A stretch of DNA of 64,000 nucleotides from Bacteroidales bacterium (GTDB lineage: Bacteria; Bacteroidota; Bacteroidia; Bacteroidales; F082), in assembly GCA_017530365.1 (NCBI GenBank), contig JAFXMK010000012.1:1-64000 (forward strand). Reading direction: 5' to 3'. Below, in pieces: positions 1 through 8,566 of the stretch. The stretch's first letter is position 1; each line of letters opens with the position of its first letter. A program made the translations under genes and the position numbers. The notes under the pieces are model-generated. The model searched no databases, had not been told where the DNA came from, and worked only from the letters and a program-made list of their open reading frames with translations.

Positions 1-1192
1 ACACGCGCTTGTTGCCTTTGACATTGCCTTTGTTCAATCGTGCCGACTTGCAGATGCGTTGCAGCAGGTCGTAATTGCCTGTGCTGTCGTGACGGAAATT
101 GTGCGCCTCATCAACGATGATGAGGTCGTAGTAACCAGGCTGGCTGTAGTTGTTGGTGCCCTCAATGACCTTATCCAAGCTACCGTTGCTGACAAACTGG
201 CTATAGTTGTTTTTGATTTGGAAATCGCGGAAAGTGTCTTCCCAGTTGCTTTGCACCGCAGGAGGGAAGATGACAAGAATACGGGTGTTGTTGCCGTTGG
301 CGGCGATAAACCGCTGGGCAATCATGGCAGCCACCACGGTTTTGCCCAAACCCACCACATCGGCAATGAAACAGCCACCATGCTGCATCATGATATTATA
401 GCCTTGCACTACTGCGTCACGTTGGTAAGTGAGGTTGTCGTAATTGTCGGGCAGATGAGGAATGAAATCGTCTTCGACCTGATCGCCGAAATGGTCGATG
501 AGCATCCTCATGTATAGTTCGTAGGGCGTGGGCTGATGTTCTTCTGGAGTCAGATGGGTTTTGCCAACGATATGGTTCACATCATCCATGGTCACCGGGA
601 TGGCATCCTTCCAAAGGCTTTGAAACTCTTCCTCGCAGTAATGCACATCGTCGTAGTCCTTCATGGCCACATTCAATTCGTAGCGTGGCGGTTCGGTGGT
701 GCCGAGACCCTGAGCGCTGAGGTTGCTGCTGCCCATGATGACCCAGCCATCGCTATGTTCATTATGGTTTTTCGGCAAGCAGAGGTAGAATTTCGCGTGA
801 AGGTCTTTGGTGGGATGGATACGCAATTGCAACCGATTGTTGGCAATGTCGGCGCAGAACTGACGGATGCCTTCATCGACTTCTGACGAGTATTCGGACT
901 GGTAGACATCACGAAGGAAGTCCTCGCAATATTGTTCAAGCGTTGCTTCTTTGTTTTCGAAGAAAAACTTACCAGTGAGTTGCGATTGGCGGAAGAGGTT
1001 GTCGATATTGATGCCAACGAGAATCCGTATCTCGGTGACATTTTCCAATTCCTTGCGCAGTTTGAAGTAGCCGCTGGAACGAAAATAGCCAACCACGGCA
1101 TGAAAGATGTCGAAGTTGGCCATGGTAGAGGCGATGCCGTGGAATTTGTCCATCAACGTCGTCCCAATATTGTTGAAGAACTTGGTGCTCAT
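1..1192 (-). CDS. PLD-domain DEAD/DEAH helicase, partial (C-terminus beyond left edge)
   Basis: About 397 N-terminal codons are visible on the minus strand; the reading frame runs off the window start. The ATG at 1192 begins MSTKFFNNIG, and an in-frame TGA lies about 37 bases upstream, which fixes the start. The N-terminal third is a phospholipase D-like (HKD) domain with a LHAKFYLC motif followed by MGSSNLSAQGLG. Then comes a superfamily 2 helicase core with Walker A ADVVGLGKT and Walker B/motif II IIVDEAHNFRH. Proteins of this layout are large ATP-dependent nucleic-acid enzymes, often found in accessory or defence regions, where the PLD domain may act as a nuclease. The C-terminal helicase domain should lie outside the window. 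No partner genes are visible, so a defence role is only an inference. Confidence 0.82.
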   Translation of the reverse strand, partial: MSTKFFNNIGTTLMDKFHGIASTMANFDIFHAVVGYFRSSGYFKLRKELENVTEIRILVGINIDNLFRQSQLTGKFFFENKEATLEQYCEDFLRDVYQSEYSSEVDEGIRQFCADIANNRLQLRIHPTKDLHAKFYLCLPKNHNEHSDGWVIMGSSNLSAQGLGTTEPPRYELNVAMKDYDDVHYCEEEFQSLWKDAIPVTMDDVNHIVGKTHLTPEEHQPTPYELYMRMLIDHFGDQVEDDFIPHLPDNYDNLTYQRDAVVQGYNIMMQHGGCFIADVVGLGKTVVAAMIAQRFIAANGNNTRILVIFPPAVQSNWEDTFRDFQIKNNYSQFVSNGSLDKVIEGTNNYSQPGYYDLIIVDEAHNFRHDSTGNYDLLQRICKSARLNKGNVKGNKRV

Positions 1193-1260
1193 GATGTATT
1201 TCGGTTGGCGCTTCGCCTTTCCGAAACATCACAAAAAAGATCCGTGAGACTTTCTGTCTA

Positions 1261-1365
1261 AACGGAGGTTCGGCAAAACCTTACTACAAACAAGAAAGCC
1301 CACGGATATTCCGTGAGCATTTCTGCTTTCTCGTGTAGTAAGTTGAAAATTTGCCGATTTCCGTT
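1261..1365. repeat. 105-bp imperfect palindrome in the helicase/mnmE gap
   Basis: The 368-base gap 1193-1560 has no gene. Its main content is a long imperfect inverted repeat. The outer arms are AACGGAGGTTCGGC and its partner near 1352-1365, the middle arms CTTACTACA / TGTAGTAAG, then GAAAGC / GCTTTC, and the centre CACGGA / TCCGTG around TAT. A partial copy of the central arm also appears just before it (about 1241-1258). It could fold into a cruciform or a long RNA hairpin. It may be a dispersed repetitive element or a terminator for mnmE, which reads towards it; no U-tract was seen. The rest of the gap is AT-rich with nothing recognisable. Confidence 0.6.
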
Positions 1366-1560
1366 TACTTGAAAAGCAAAAACGCTTTATATCAATATGT
1401 TATCTAATCAGTTGTATCTCTATTTATTTATTCTTTTAGGGTCGCCTTCACTTTAATGTGAGGGCAACGTGTTATTGATTGCAAAGATAGATATAAATAA
1501 TGGATTTTAAAAGGTTTTTTCTTTTCCATTAAGAAGCTGACCAAAAAGGGACGATAGACG

Positions 1561-3009
1561 TCATTTCCCGACGCAAAAACGCCCGAAAATAGATCCCAAG
1601 ACCTCCTCAGTGGTGATCTCACCGGTGATAGATCCAAGATAATAAAGCGCCTCGCGTAAGTCTTGAGCCACTAAATCAGTAGGAATTCCATCTTCTAAAC
1701 CTTTACTTACAGCATGGAGGCTTTCCGATGCGTGTTTCAAGGCTTCGTAATGCCTGAGGTTGGTCACCAAGACGGCATCGTGATTGGCGTTCATGGCCTG
1801 CTGGATCTCACTCAGTGTCTGTTGCAGCTGATCCAAGCCATTACCGGTTTTGGCAGAAAGGGTCTGGATATAGACGTGCCCCTCGTTCTGACCAAGGACC
1901 TCGCAGGCGGTGCTTTTCAAAAGATCAACGCATTCAGCGGATGCCGTGGGACAAAGATCCGATTTATTCAAGAGCAGCACGAGTGTCTGTTGCGCCGTGT
2001 CGATCTTATTCAAGATGAATTCAGCGGATTCCTTGATGGCTTGAAGGCTCTGCGTCATATCGATCAAACCCAATACGATATCGGCTTCGCTGATCTTCCT
2101 GAAGGTGCGCTCGATGCCGATCTTCTCAATGGTTTCCTCTGTTTCACGGATGCCGGCGGTGTCAATGAATCGGAACATGGTGCCATTCAGGTTCATTACC
2201 TCTTCAATGGTGTCGCGGGTGGTACCGGCGATGTCCGAAACGATGGCACGGTCCTCGCCTAACAAAGCGTTCAGCAAAGTGGATTTGCCCGTGTTGGTCT
2301 CCCCCACGATGGCAACGGGGATGCCGTTCTTGATGGCATTGCCGAGACGGAAGGAATCCATCAACTTCTTGACATGGGTCTGGGTTTCGTCCAATAATGA
2401 TCGCAACTGGGTGCGGTCGGCAAACTCCACGTCTTCTTCGGAAAAATCCAGCTCCAGCTCAATGAGCGAAGTGATCTCCAACAGCTTGGAGCGCAACACC
2501 TGTAACGCTTTTGAGAAGCCGCCTTTCAGCTGGTTCATGGCCACTCTGTGCGAAGCTTCGTTTTGCGACGCGATCAAGTCGGCCACTGCCTCGGCTTGGG
2601 CCAAGTCGAATTTCCTGTTGACGAACGCCCTGCGCGTAAACTCACCTGGCATGGCCATCCGCGCACCTAGTCCGATAAGCAACTCCAACAGCTTCTGCTG
2701 CACATAAACTGAGCCATGTACGCTGATTTCCACGGAATCCTCACCGGTGAAGGAATGCGGCGCCTTGAAGAAGGTCACCACGGCCTCGTCCAAAACATCA
2801 TGATCCCCAGAAGGTTCGACGATGTTGCCGTAAAACGATTGATAGCCCTTGATCTTATCCAACGGAAACGGCTGGCCATGCTGATAAAACACTTGGCAGG
2901 CCATCTCGTGTACCCTTGGGCCCGATAGTCTTACCACGGCTATAGCCGCCATTCCCGGGGCAGTGGCAACGGCGCAGATGGTATCGTCGGAGAAAAAACT
3001 CGTTCTCAT
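1561..3009 (-). CDS. mnmE: tRNA uridine-5-carboxymethylaminomethyl modification GTPase MnmE
   Basis: 482 aa. MnmE works with MnmG to place the carboxymethylaminomethyl group on wobble U34 of several tRNAs. The N-terminal tetrahydrofolate-binding domain covers about residues 1-120. A Ras-like G domain is inserted in the helical domain, with G1 GETNTGKS at 236-243, the G2 threonines in AGTTRDT, G3 DTAG at 283-286 and NKSD further on. The protein ends in FCVGK, where the cysteine is the family's conserved C-terminal residue. The frame stays open for 90 codons upstream, but the family start MRTSFFSDDTICAVATAPG and a TATCTTTG box 17 bases upstream support the ATG at 3009. It is divergent from truA, another tRNA-modification gene. 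Confidence 0.95.
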   Translation of the reverse strand: MRTSFFSDDTICAVATAPGMAAIAVVRLSGPRVHEMACQVFYQHGQPFPLDKIKGYQSFYGNIVEPSGDHDVLDEAVVTFFKAPHSFTGEDSVEISVHGSVYVQQKLLELLIGLGARMAMPGEFTRRAFVNRKFDLAQAEAVADLIASQNEASHRVAMNQLKGGFSKALQVLRSKLLEITSLIELELDFSEEDVEFADRTQLRSLLDETQTHVKKLMDSFRLGNAIKNGIPVAIVGETNTGKSTLLNALLGEDRAIVSDIAGTTRDTIEEVMNLNGTMFRFIDTAGIRETEETIEKIGIERTFRKISEADIVLGLIDMTQSLQAIKESAEFILNKIDTAQQTLVLLLNKSDLCPTASAECVDLLKSTACEVLGQNEGHVYIQTLSAKTGNGLDQLQQTLSEIQQAMNANHDAVLVTNLRHYEALKHASESLHAVSKGLEDGIPTDLVAQDLREALYYLGSITGEITTEEVLGSIFGRFCVGK

Positions 3010-3026
3010 GTTGCGTATTTTGTTGG

Positions 3027-3034
3027 CAAAGATA
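3027..3034 (-). promoter_or_regulatory. -7 box for mnmE (TATCTTTG)
   Basis: Matches the Bacteroidota -7 consensus TAnnTTTG on the minus strand, 17 bases from the mnmE ATG, and is back to back with the truA promoter. Confidence 0.5.
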
Positions 3035-3044
3035 ATGGATTTTG

Positions 3045-3052
3045 TAATTTTG
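3045..3052 (+). promoter_or_regulatory. -7 box for truA (TAATTTTG)
   Basis: Matches TAnnTTTG, with a TTG about 20 bases upstream as a possible -33 element. The truA ATG begins only 5 bases after the box, so the transcript is probably leaderless or nearly so. Confidence 0.5.
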
Positions 3053-3057
3053 CGGAC

Positions 3058-3804
3058 ATGAAACGGTATTTTATCCATCTTGCCTATAACGGAGCCAACT
3101 ACTGCGGATGGCAGGTCCAGCCTCAGTCGCCGAGCGTGCAGGCCGAGCTGGAACGCTGTCTCAGCCTCAAGCTTGGCCAACCCGTCAGCGTGACGGGTTG
3201 TGGCCGAACCGACACCGGCGTCCATGCACGCAGCTATTACGCCCATTTCGACTTCGATGGAGAGATTGAGAATGGCCAAGACCTCGCCTACCGGCTGAAC
3301 ATGTTCCTGCCTGCCGACATCGTGATCTTCCGCATCTGGGAAGTGGATCCCGAGCTACATGCCCGTTTCGACGCACGTTCGCGCACCTACCATTACCAGA
3401 TCACCCAAACAAAGAACCCTTTCCACCAGAACGACGCCTATTACCTCTACGGTAAGCTCGATATTGACAAGATGCAGCAGGCAGCCAATCTGTTGTTTAA
3501 CTATTCCGACTTCACAAGTTTCAGCAAGCTGCACACCCAGGTGAAGACCAACAACTGTAAGGTCATGGAGGCAAGATGGCTGGAACTGGACGGACTGCTG
3601 GTGTTCCGCATCAAGGCTGACCGTTTCCTGCGCAACATGGTCCGGGCCATCGTCGGCACTTTGCTGGAGGTGGGCAAAGGCAAGATGAGCTTGGAAGAAT
3701 TCAGCGCCATCATCGAGCGCAGAGACCGCTGTTCCGCTGGGGAATCCGTTCCGGCTCATGGCCTATTCCTTCAAGAGGTGGAATATGATTTCAACGCATC
3801 GTAA
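3058..3804 (+). CDS. truA: tRNA pseudouridine(38-40) synthase TruA
   Basis: 248 aa, the normal TruA length. The enzyme isomerises uridines 38-40 in the anticodon stem-loop of many tRNAs. The catalytic aspartate is D52 in GCGRTDTGVHA, and RFLRNMVRAIVG is the conserved C-terminal signature. The ATG at 3058 starts with the family-typical MKRYFIHLAYNGANYCGW and lies just behind a TAnnTTTG box. The last 34 bases overlap the 3' end of the convergent sigma-like gene. Confidence 0.95.
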   Translation: MKRYFIHLAYNGANYCGWQVQPQSPSVQAELERCLSLKLGQPVSVTGCGRTDTGVHARSYYAHFDFDGEIENGQDLAYRLNMFLPADIVIFRIWEVDPELHARFDARSRTYHYQITQTKNPFHQNDAYYLYGKLDIDKMQQAANLLFNYSDFTSFSKLHTQVKTNNCKVMEARWLELDGLLVFRIKADRFLRNMVRAIVGTLLEVGKGKMSLEEFSAIIERRDRCSAGESVPAHGLFLQEVEYDFNAS

Positions 3805-4664
3805 AGATGCCTGACATCGATCGACTGAACGCATCCATAATTGTACGCTTCGTGCATCATCTTGCCCTCGCTCCGGATGAATTTCAGCCGCAACGATTGA
3901 ATCTCAAGCGCCGAAGGAAGCAATGCCAACGTCTCTTCATAGTACTCCAATAGCAATCCGTAGAGTCGGTTGAAGCTATCCGTGATACGTTCGCTCATGA
4001 GCTGATGTGCCGAATCCAACTTCAAAGTCTCCCCTGCCTCTTGCATCAAAATGTACTCGGACAGCCGATCCTTGAGCCGTTTGTTGCAAACCCTGTAAGT
4101 CACAGGATGCATGTTTAAGGCAAGCGCCATGGCATGCTGCGGAATGGCGCGGCTGTGATCCAAAAACGAAAGCAACATCCGATATAGGATGAACCGGTTA
4201 CGAAGCGTGAATTGTTGGTCGGCATACGCGATAGCTGCAGCCAATAATGCAATCAGTACTTCCTCTGAATACTGCTCTGGATCGGTTCTCGTGAACACTC
4301 GGGCATGCTCCAACAACTCCTTTCGTTTGACTTCCTCCTTGGCTTTGTTCAACAAGAATCTCCGATAGGTCCCCAAGATCCAGGCAAAGAAAGCATTTTT
4401 GTTGCGGATACTCTCCAGCATGGCAAAAGGCTTCCGTACCTCCGTCCCGTTTCCTTCGTACAGGTACAGGAAAAAGTCATCGATACTGTCTTTGAAATCG
4501 TCACTCAACCCGAACCCATACAACTCAAACATGCCTTTCAACGCCCTGTTCAGACGTTTTGTCAACAGGTAATAGGCGGCTTCCAAGCCGGATTCTCCAC
4601 CCTTGACAATTAGGTCATAATACGCTGCGGCAGACAGCGTCTTACATGGATTAATAGGATTCAT
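3771..4664 (-). CDS. sigma-70-like protein, orphan
   Basis: 297 aa. No exact family recognised. Residues about 50-115 (DDFFLYLYEGNGTEV through the AFFAWILGTYRRFLLNKAKEE stretch) look like sigma region 2, with acidic and aromatic residues spaced as in ECF sigma factors. Residues about 130-200 form a helical segment with a helix-turn-helix-like MALALNMHPVTYRVCNKRLK, in the place of region 4. The C-terminal 90 residues are an extra helical domain. No anti-sigma gene is adjacent. The 3' end overlaps truA by 34 bases on the opposite strand. It could equally be a diverged sigma-related DNA-binding regulator. Confidence 0.5.
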   Translation of the reverse strand: MNPINPCKTLSAAAYYDLIVKGGESGLEAAYYLLTKRLNRALKGMFELYGFGLSDDFKDSIDDFFLYLYEGNGTEVRKPFAMLESIRNKNAFFAWILGTYRRFLLNKAKEEVKRKELLEHARVFTRTDPEQYSEEVLIALLAAAIAYADQQFTLRNRFILYRMLLSFLDHSRAIPQHAMALALNMHPVTYRVCNKRLKDRLSEYILMQEAGETLKLDSAHQLMSERITDSFNRLYGLLLEYYEETLALLPSALEIQSLRLKFIRSEGKMMHEAYNYGCVQSIDVRHLYDALKSYSTS

Positions 4665-4691
4665 TAAATGAATTTATTTGAAAAATTTCAA

Positions 4692-4699
4692 CAAATGTA
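4692..4699 (-). promoter_or_regulatory. -7 box for the sigma-like gene (TACATTTG)
   Basis: TAnnTTTG on the minus strand, 28 bases from the ATG at 4664. Confidence 0.4.
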
Positions 4700-4701
4700 A
4701 G

Positions 4702-4720
4702 GCTTTCGAATTCCGAAAGC
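4702..4720. promoter_or_regulatory. 19-bp palindrome between the M23 and sigma-like genes
   Basis: Perfect 7-bp arms GCTTTCG / CGAAAGC around AATTC. It lies just upstream of the sigma-like -7 box and downstream of the M23 stop codon. It may be an operator or a weak terminator; the following bases lack a T-run. Confidence 0.35.
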
Positions 4721-4749
4721 GCAGACTGTTGAAAACAAATCAAATAAAT

Positions 4750-6459
4750 TTATTTACGATACACGTTGACCTTCTTGGTGGTCTTGTTGCCGACAGCATC
4801 CTTGACCACCACTTTGACGACATTCTTTCCCGCTTTCATGTGCGAGTCCACTTCATAATAAAGCAGGTCATTTTTGGCATCGTATTTACCCAACACCCAA
4901 GCATCGTTCAGATAGACGTTGTAGTCGTCGATGCCGGTCATGTCATCCGTAATCTTTATTTTCAAAGTATTACTTGATGTAATGGTATCGTTTTCTTTAA
5001 AATTCAGGATTTTAACAACTGGAGCTATGGAATCGATTTTGAGGGCGTATTGACCTAAAGAACGCGTCGAAGTCTCTACGTAACCATCACTGGTGATCTT
5101 GCCACCCAACGAGGAGACCTTGCCGGCTCCATCGAAATAGGCGATATACATCTTGGAGTTTCCAGCCCACTTTTCATCGGGTTTGATGCGGACCTTGAAC
5201 GACTTGAAAACGGCCTCTGTATCATAGCCAAAACGGTAGCAGCGTGAGCAACAGCCTTTTGGATCGGTAGCGCCCGTCTGCATCCAGCTGTCCTTGAACA
5301 AAGTGTTCTTCTCGAGTTCAACCTGGAAGTTGTCAATGGCTATCTTGCTGTTGGCGCTGCCGTCGGCTTTCACAAAATACTGGCTGCGCATGATGGGTTC
5401 TTTTTCAACGACAACTGGTTCCGTTCCCACCAAATTGAACCGGGCAGTGGATACATTGCCTGCGTAGTCGGCGATTTCGAAACGGACCGCCACCGTATCG
5501 CCTTCCTCCACATGGGCGACGCCGTTCTTGAGCACGTACATGGAGAGCCTGTTGTATGGATCCACCTCGGTGCGCACATAACGGTTCCCTTTCTCCTTAT
5601 AACGCTTGTAGTCGATCAGGCTGTTGATGTACTTTGGCTCGCTGTAGGAGAAGCTGTCGCATTCGAACTTAAAGCATTGATTGTCATCAAGATACAATTC
5701 GTAAGTATAGGGTCCGTTCTTGTTTGGCGATGAGCCCACCTGATCGTCGGTGTTGATGCCGAAAGCGATGTTGCCGTTGGCGTGAACGGTGGCATTGCCT
5801 TTGAGAACATAGTTGGTCTTCTTCCCTTCCACACTGTAATACATGGGCTTGTCGTCCCTTTCCACCGTCGATTCGTCACCAACGGGATACACAGAGATGC
5901 CTTTGATGTTCGGCCTGACGTCATCGGCGACCTTCAATCCGAAATACAACGGGTTGACAGGTTTCTCGCTCTTGGTGTGACGGATTTCGTAGTGCAGATG
6001 CGGACCTCCAGAGCCACCTGTATTGCCTGTGAGACCGATAAAGTCGCCTGCTTTGATCGGGAAGGTCTCCTTCGAAAGATAGATGCTGGCTGAGAAAGTC
6101 TTGTTCCGATATTGGTAATCTGTCACATATTTGGTGATGGCCTTGTTGAAACGCTGCAGGTGCGCATAAACAGAGGTGTAGCCGTCGTTATGAGTGATGT
6201 AAAGCACGTTGCCATAGCCGTAAGGCGACACGCCGATGCGGCTGATGTAGCCGTCCGCCACAGCATACACCTTCTTGCCTTCCACCCCTTGCGTCTTGAT
6301 GTCCACGCCCGCATGGAAACTGTTGCTTCGCAACTCGGCGAAGGTGGCACTCAGATAGATGGGGATGTCGAGAGGTGACGGATACTGAGGGAAACTATCT
6401 TGGGCGAAAACGTTGGTTGCCAATAATATAGCAGTCAAAAAAGCAGCAAATCTTTTCAT
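4750..6459 (-). CDS. secreted M23-family metallopeptidase
   Basis: 569 aa with signal peptide MKRFAAFLTAILLATNVFA. An N-terminal M23 (LytM/lysostaphin) domain follows at about residues 45-170: NSFHAGVDIKT supplies the first zinc His and Asp, and GGPHLHYEIRH supplies the HxH. M23 enzymes cut peptidoglycan cross-bridges or act as scaffolds in the periplasm. The rest is a long beta-rich region, probably Ig-like modules, ending in a domain with IKITDDMTGIDDYNVYLN. The frame opens with GTG three codons earlier, but the ATG at 6459 starts the signal peptide. It is divergent from the LTA-synthase-like gene, which also fits envelope work. Confidence 0.88.
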   Translation of the reverse strand: MKRFAAFLTAILLATNVFAQDSFPQYPSPLDIPIYLSATFAELRSNSFHAGVDIKTQGVEGKKVYAVADGYISRIGVSPYGYGNVLYITHNDGYTSVYAHLQRFNKAITKYVTDYQYRNKTFSASIYLSKETFPIKAGDFIGLTGNTGGSGGPHLHYEIRHTKSEKPVNPLYFGLKVADDVRPNIKGISVYPVGDESTVERDDKPMYYSVEGKKTNYVLKGNATVHANGNIAFGINTDDQVGSSPNKNGPYTYELYLDDNQCFKFECDSFSYSEPKYINSLIDYKRYKEKGNRYVRTEVDPYNRLSMYVLKNGVAHVEEGDTVAVRFEIADYAGNVSTARFNLVGTEPVVVEKEPIMRSQYFVKADGSANSKIAIDNFQVELEKNTLFKDSWMQTGATDPKGCCSRCYRFGYDTEAVFKSFKVRIKPDEKWAGNSKMYIAYFDGAGKVSSLGGKITSDGYVETSTRSLGQYALKIDSIAPVVKILNFKENDTITSSNTLKIKITDDMTGIDDYNVYLNDAWVLGKYDAKNDLLYYEVDSHMKAGKNVVKVVVKDAVGNKTTKKVNVYRK

Positions 6460-6479
6460 GGGAAACACAAATTTTGATG

Positions 6480-6487
6480 CAAATATA
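6480..6487 (-). promoter_or_regulatory. -7 box for the M23 peptidase (TATATTTG)
   Basis: TAnnTTTG on the minus strand, 20 bases from the ATG. Confidence 0.5.
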
Positions 6488-6498
6488 CAAAATATGTA

Positions 6499-6506
6499 TA
6501 TCTTTG
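6499..6506 (+). promoter_or_regulatory. -7 box for the LTA-synthase-like gene (TATCTTTG)
   Basis: TAnnTTTG, 26 bases before the ATG at 6533 and 11 bases from the opposing box of the M23 gene. Confidence 0.5.
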
Positions 6507-6532
6507 CATTTAGACAAAGAATTGAATTTAAA

Positions 6533-8566
6533 ATGAGCTATTATCCAACAAAGAAGAAAAAAGCGCCATGGTTCCAATACCCAGTGGCCAAGTTAGTCTT
6601 CAGGTTGCTGATGGTTCTATTGCTTTTCTCGCTCAGCCGATGGTTGATCTATCTGTTCAATACGGAGTTCTTTCATCATTTGACGCTTGGTCAGTCGTTT
6701 CGTCTGTTTCTCGTGGGGATGCGCTTCGACTTGGTGGTCATCGCATACGCCAACATACCGATGATCCTCTTGTATTGCCTTCCCGCCAAATTCATTTACA
6801 ACCAGGTGTTGCAAAAGATCATCAATGTCTTGTTTGTTTTGGTCAACTCCGTTCTCATCACGCTCAACATGTTGGATGTGATCTACTTCAGGTTCCTTGG
6901 CAAGCGTATGACGACTGAGCTCTCCCAGCTCTTCGGATCTTCGGATGAAAGCATGACCTCCCTATTAGGCCAGATCACAGTGGATTATTGGTATATGTTG
7001 GTTTTGGCGGCGCTGTTTGTGATGGTGTTGGCAGTCGTAGGAAAGCGCACCAAGTTGGTCCAACAGACCGAGGTGATCACCAACCGATGGTATTTCCTCC
7101 AGTGGATATCACTGATGGTCTTCTCGGTGTTGACCCCGGTAGCCTGTCGCGGTGGTATTCAAAGCAAGCCTGTCAACCTGGCGACAGCTCTGAAATACAC
7201 AGACTCTCAGAATATGCCCATTGTGTTGAACGCGCCTTTCTCCATCGTGAAAAGCTCCATCAACCATACTTTGAGCGAGATCCATGATTTTGAGCCAGAG
7301 GAGATGGACTTCTCTCCTATTCACTACTCCCTAAAATCCAATAGATTCGTCACGGAAGATCCGGGATACCTGCCCAATCTGGTATTTCTGGTGCTGGAGA
7401 GCTATGGACAAGAGATGGTGTCCTATTACAATCCCGACTGTCGTTTTCAGCTCACGCTGTTCACCGATTCGTTACTCACACAGAGCTTGACTTTCAACGG
7501 TCGTGCCAATGGCCGCCGTTCAAACGAGGCGTTGCCCTCGCTGCTTTCGGGCCTGCCTTCCCTGATGGACGTTAACTTCTCCTCTTCCGCCTATTCCGAC
7601 AACAGAATTGACGGGTTGGGACAGGTGCTGAAACAACTTGGCTACAGCACTTCCATGTTTCATGGTGGTAGTAATGGCACCATGAGTTTCGATACTTATG
7701 CTAAAAAAGCTGGATTCGACTACTATTACGGACGAAACGAATACAACAACGACGCTGATTACGATGGCCGATGTGGCATCTATGACGGTCCTTTCCTTCA
7801 GTACAGCCTCGCCACCATCGACACTTTCAGCCAGCCTTTCGCTACCCTGATTTACACGCTCTCTTCCCAGCATCCCTATACTTTACCAAAGGACTTCGAA
7901 CTTCCCGATGAGAGCTATCTGTGGAGCGGTTTTGAAAAGACGGTGTATTATACCGACTGTGCGCTTCGGGATTTCTTCAAGGAAGCTTCCCAAAAGCCAT
8001 GGTTCGACAGCACTTTGTTTGTCATCACCGCCGATCATGCCAACACCGAGCACTACCTCTCTGCCTACAGCAACATTTGGGGCATGTATTCCATCCCCAT
8101 CGCCTTCTTTATGCCGTCAAGGATCCATGCAAGGAAATGCGAGGAGATCGCACAACAAGCTGACCTCAACGTCTCGATCCTTTCAGCCATGGGCATTGAA
8201 GATACGGTGTTCTCTTTCGGCAGGAATGTCTTCGACTCCTTGAGTGACCCCAGCTTTATATCCTACATCAACCAGACCTACCAATACAGCGATGGGCACT
8301 ACCTCGTCCAGTCCGACGGGAACCAGACCATCGGGGTCTTCAACGTCATCAGGGACAGGCAACTCAACGACAACCTGATCGACCGCATCCAGTGCTCCGA
8401 CTTGTCGAAGAAGCTGAAGGAACGCATTCAAGAATACAACAACAGATTCATCTTCAACGAATTATATATCAACAAAGAGGCTTTACATGAGCAAGCAGAA
8501 GATACGGTTCATCATCAACCCGATATCTGGCAAGAAGCACCGGAAAAACCTGGCGAGTCAAATTGA
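6533..8566 (+). CDS. LTA synthase-like membrane sulfatase/phosphatase-superfamily protein
   Basis: 677 aa. About five membrane helices fill residues 15-220. A periplasmic alkaline-phosphatase-superfamily domain follows, beginning at NLVFLVLESYG, the metal-binding motif at the start of the LtaS/sulfatase fold. The likely nucleophile is the serine in NGRRSNEALPSLLSG, and later metal ligands lie in VITADHANTEHY. In Gram-negative bacteria such proteins usually transfer phosphoglycerol or similar groups to envelope glycans; the substrate here is unknown. The frame extends 40 codons upstream, but the ATG at 6533 (MSYYPTKKKK) follows a promoter box. Its 3' end overlaps the next gene by 80 bases, suggesting co-transcription with the lipid kinase, MscS and hydrolase genes. 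Confidence 0.8.
   Translation: MSYYPTKKKKAPWFQYPVAKLVFRLLMVLLLFSLSRWLIYLFNTEFFHHLTLGQSFRLFLVGMRFDLVVIAYANIPMILLYCLPAKFIYNQVLQKIINVLFVLVNSVLITLNMLDVIYFRFLGKRMTTELSQLFGSSDESMTSLLGQITVDYWYMLVLAALFVMVLAVVGKRTKLVQQTEVITNRWYFLQWISLMVFSVLTPVACRGGIQSKPVNLATALKYTDSQNMPIVLNAPFSIVKSSINHTLSEIHDFEPEEMDFSPIHYSLKSNRFVTEDPGYLPNLVFLVLESYGQEMVSYYNPDCRFQLTLFTDSLLTQSLTFNGRANGRRSNEALPSLLSGLPSLMDVNFSSSAYSDNRIDGLGQVLKQLGYSTSMFHGGSNGTMSFDTYAKKAGFDYYYGRNEYNNDADYDGRCGIYDGPFLQYSLATIDTFSQPFATLIYTLSSQHPYTLPKDFELPDESYLWSGFEKTVYYTDCALRDFFKEASQKPWFDSTLFVITADHANTEHYLSAYSNIWGMYSIPIAFFMPSRIHARKCEEIAQQADLNVSILSAMGIEDTVFSFGRNVFDSLSDPSFISYINQTYQYSDGHYLVQSDGNQTIGVFNVIRDRQLNDNLIDRIQCSDLSKKLKERIQEYNNRFIFNELYINKEALHEQAEDTVHHQPDIWQEAPEKPGESN

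Noticed and set aside
59..1261. Plus-strand open frames over the left edge (59-517, 536-886, 932-1261)
   Set aside because: They are shadows of the minus-strand PLD-helicase, whose frame holds clear motifs (LHAKFYLC, DEAHNFR, VGLGKT) and continues across all three.
1428..1637. 69-codon minus-strand frame at the 3' end of mnmE
   Set aside because: It overlaps the end of mnmE in another frame, with no promoter box and no recognisable motif.
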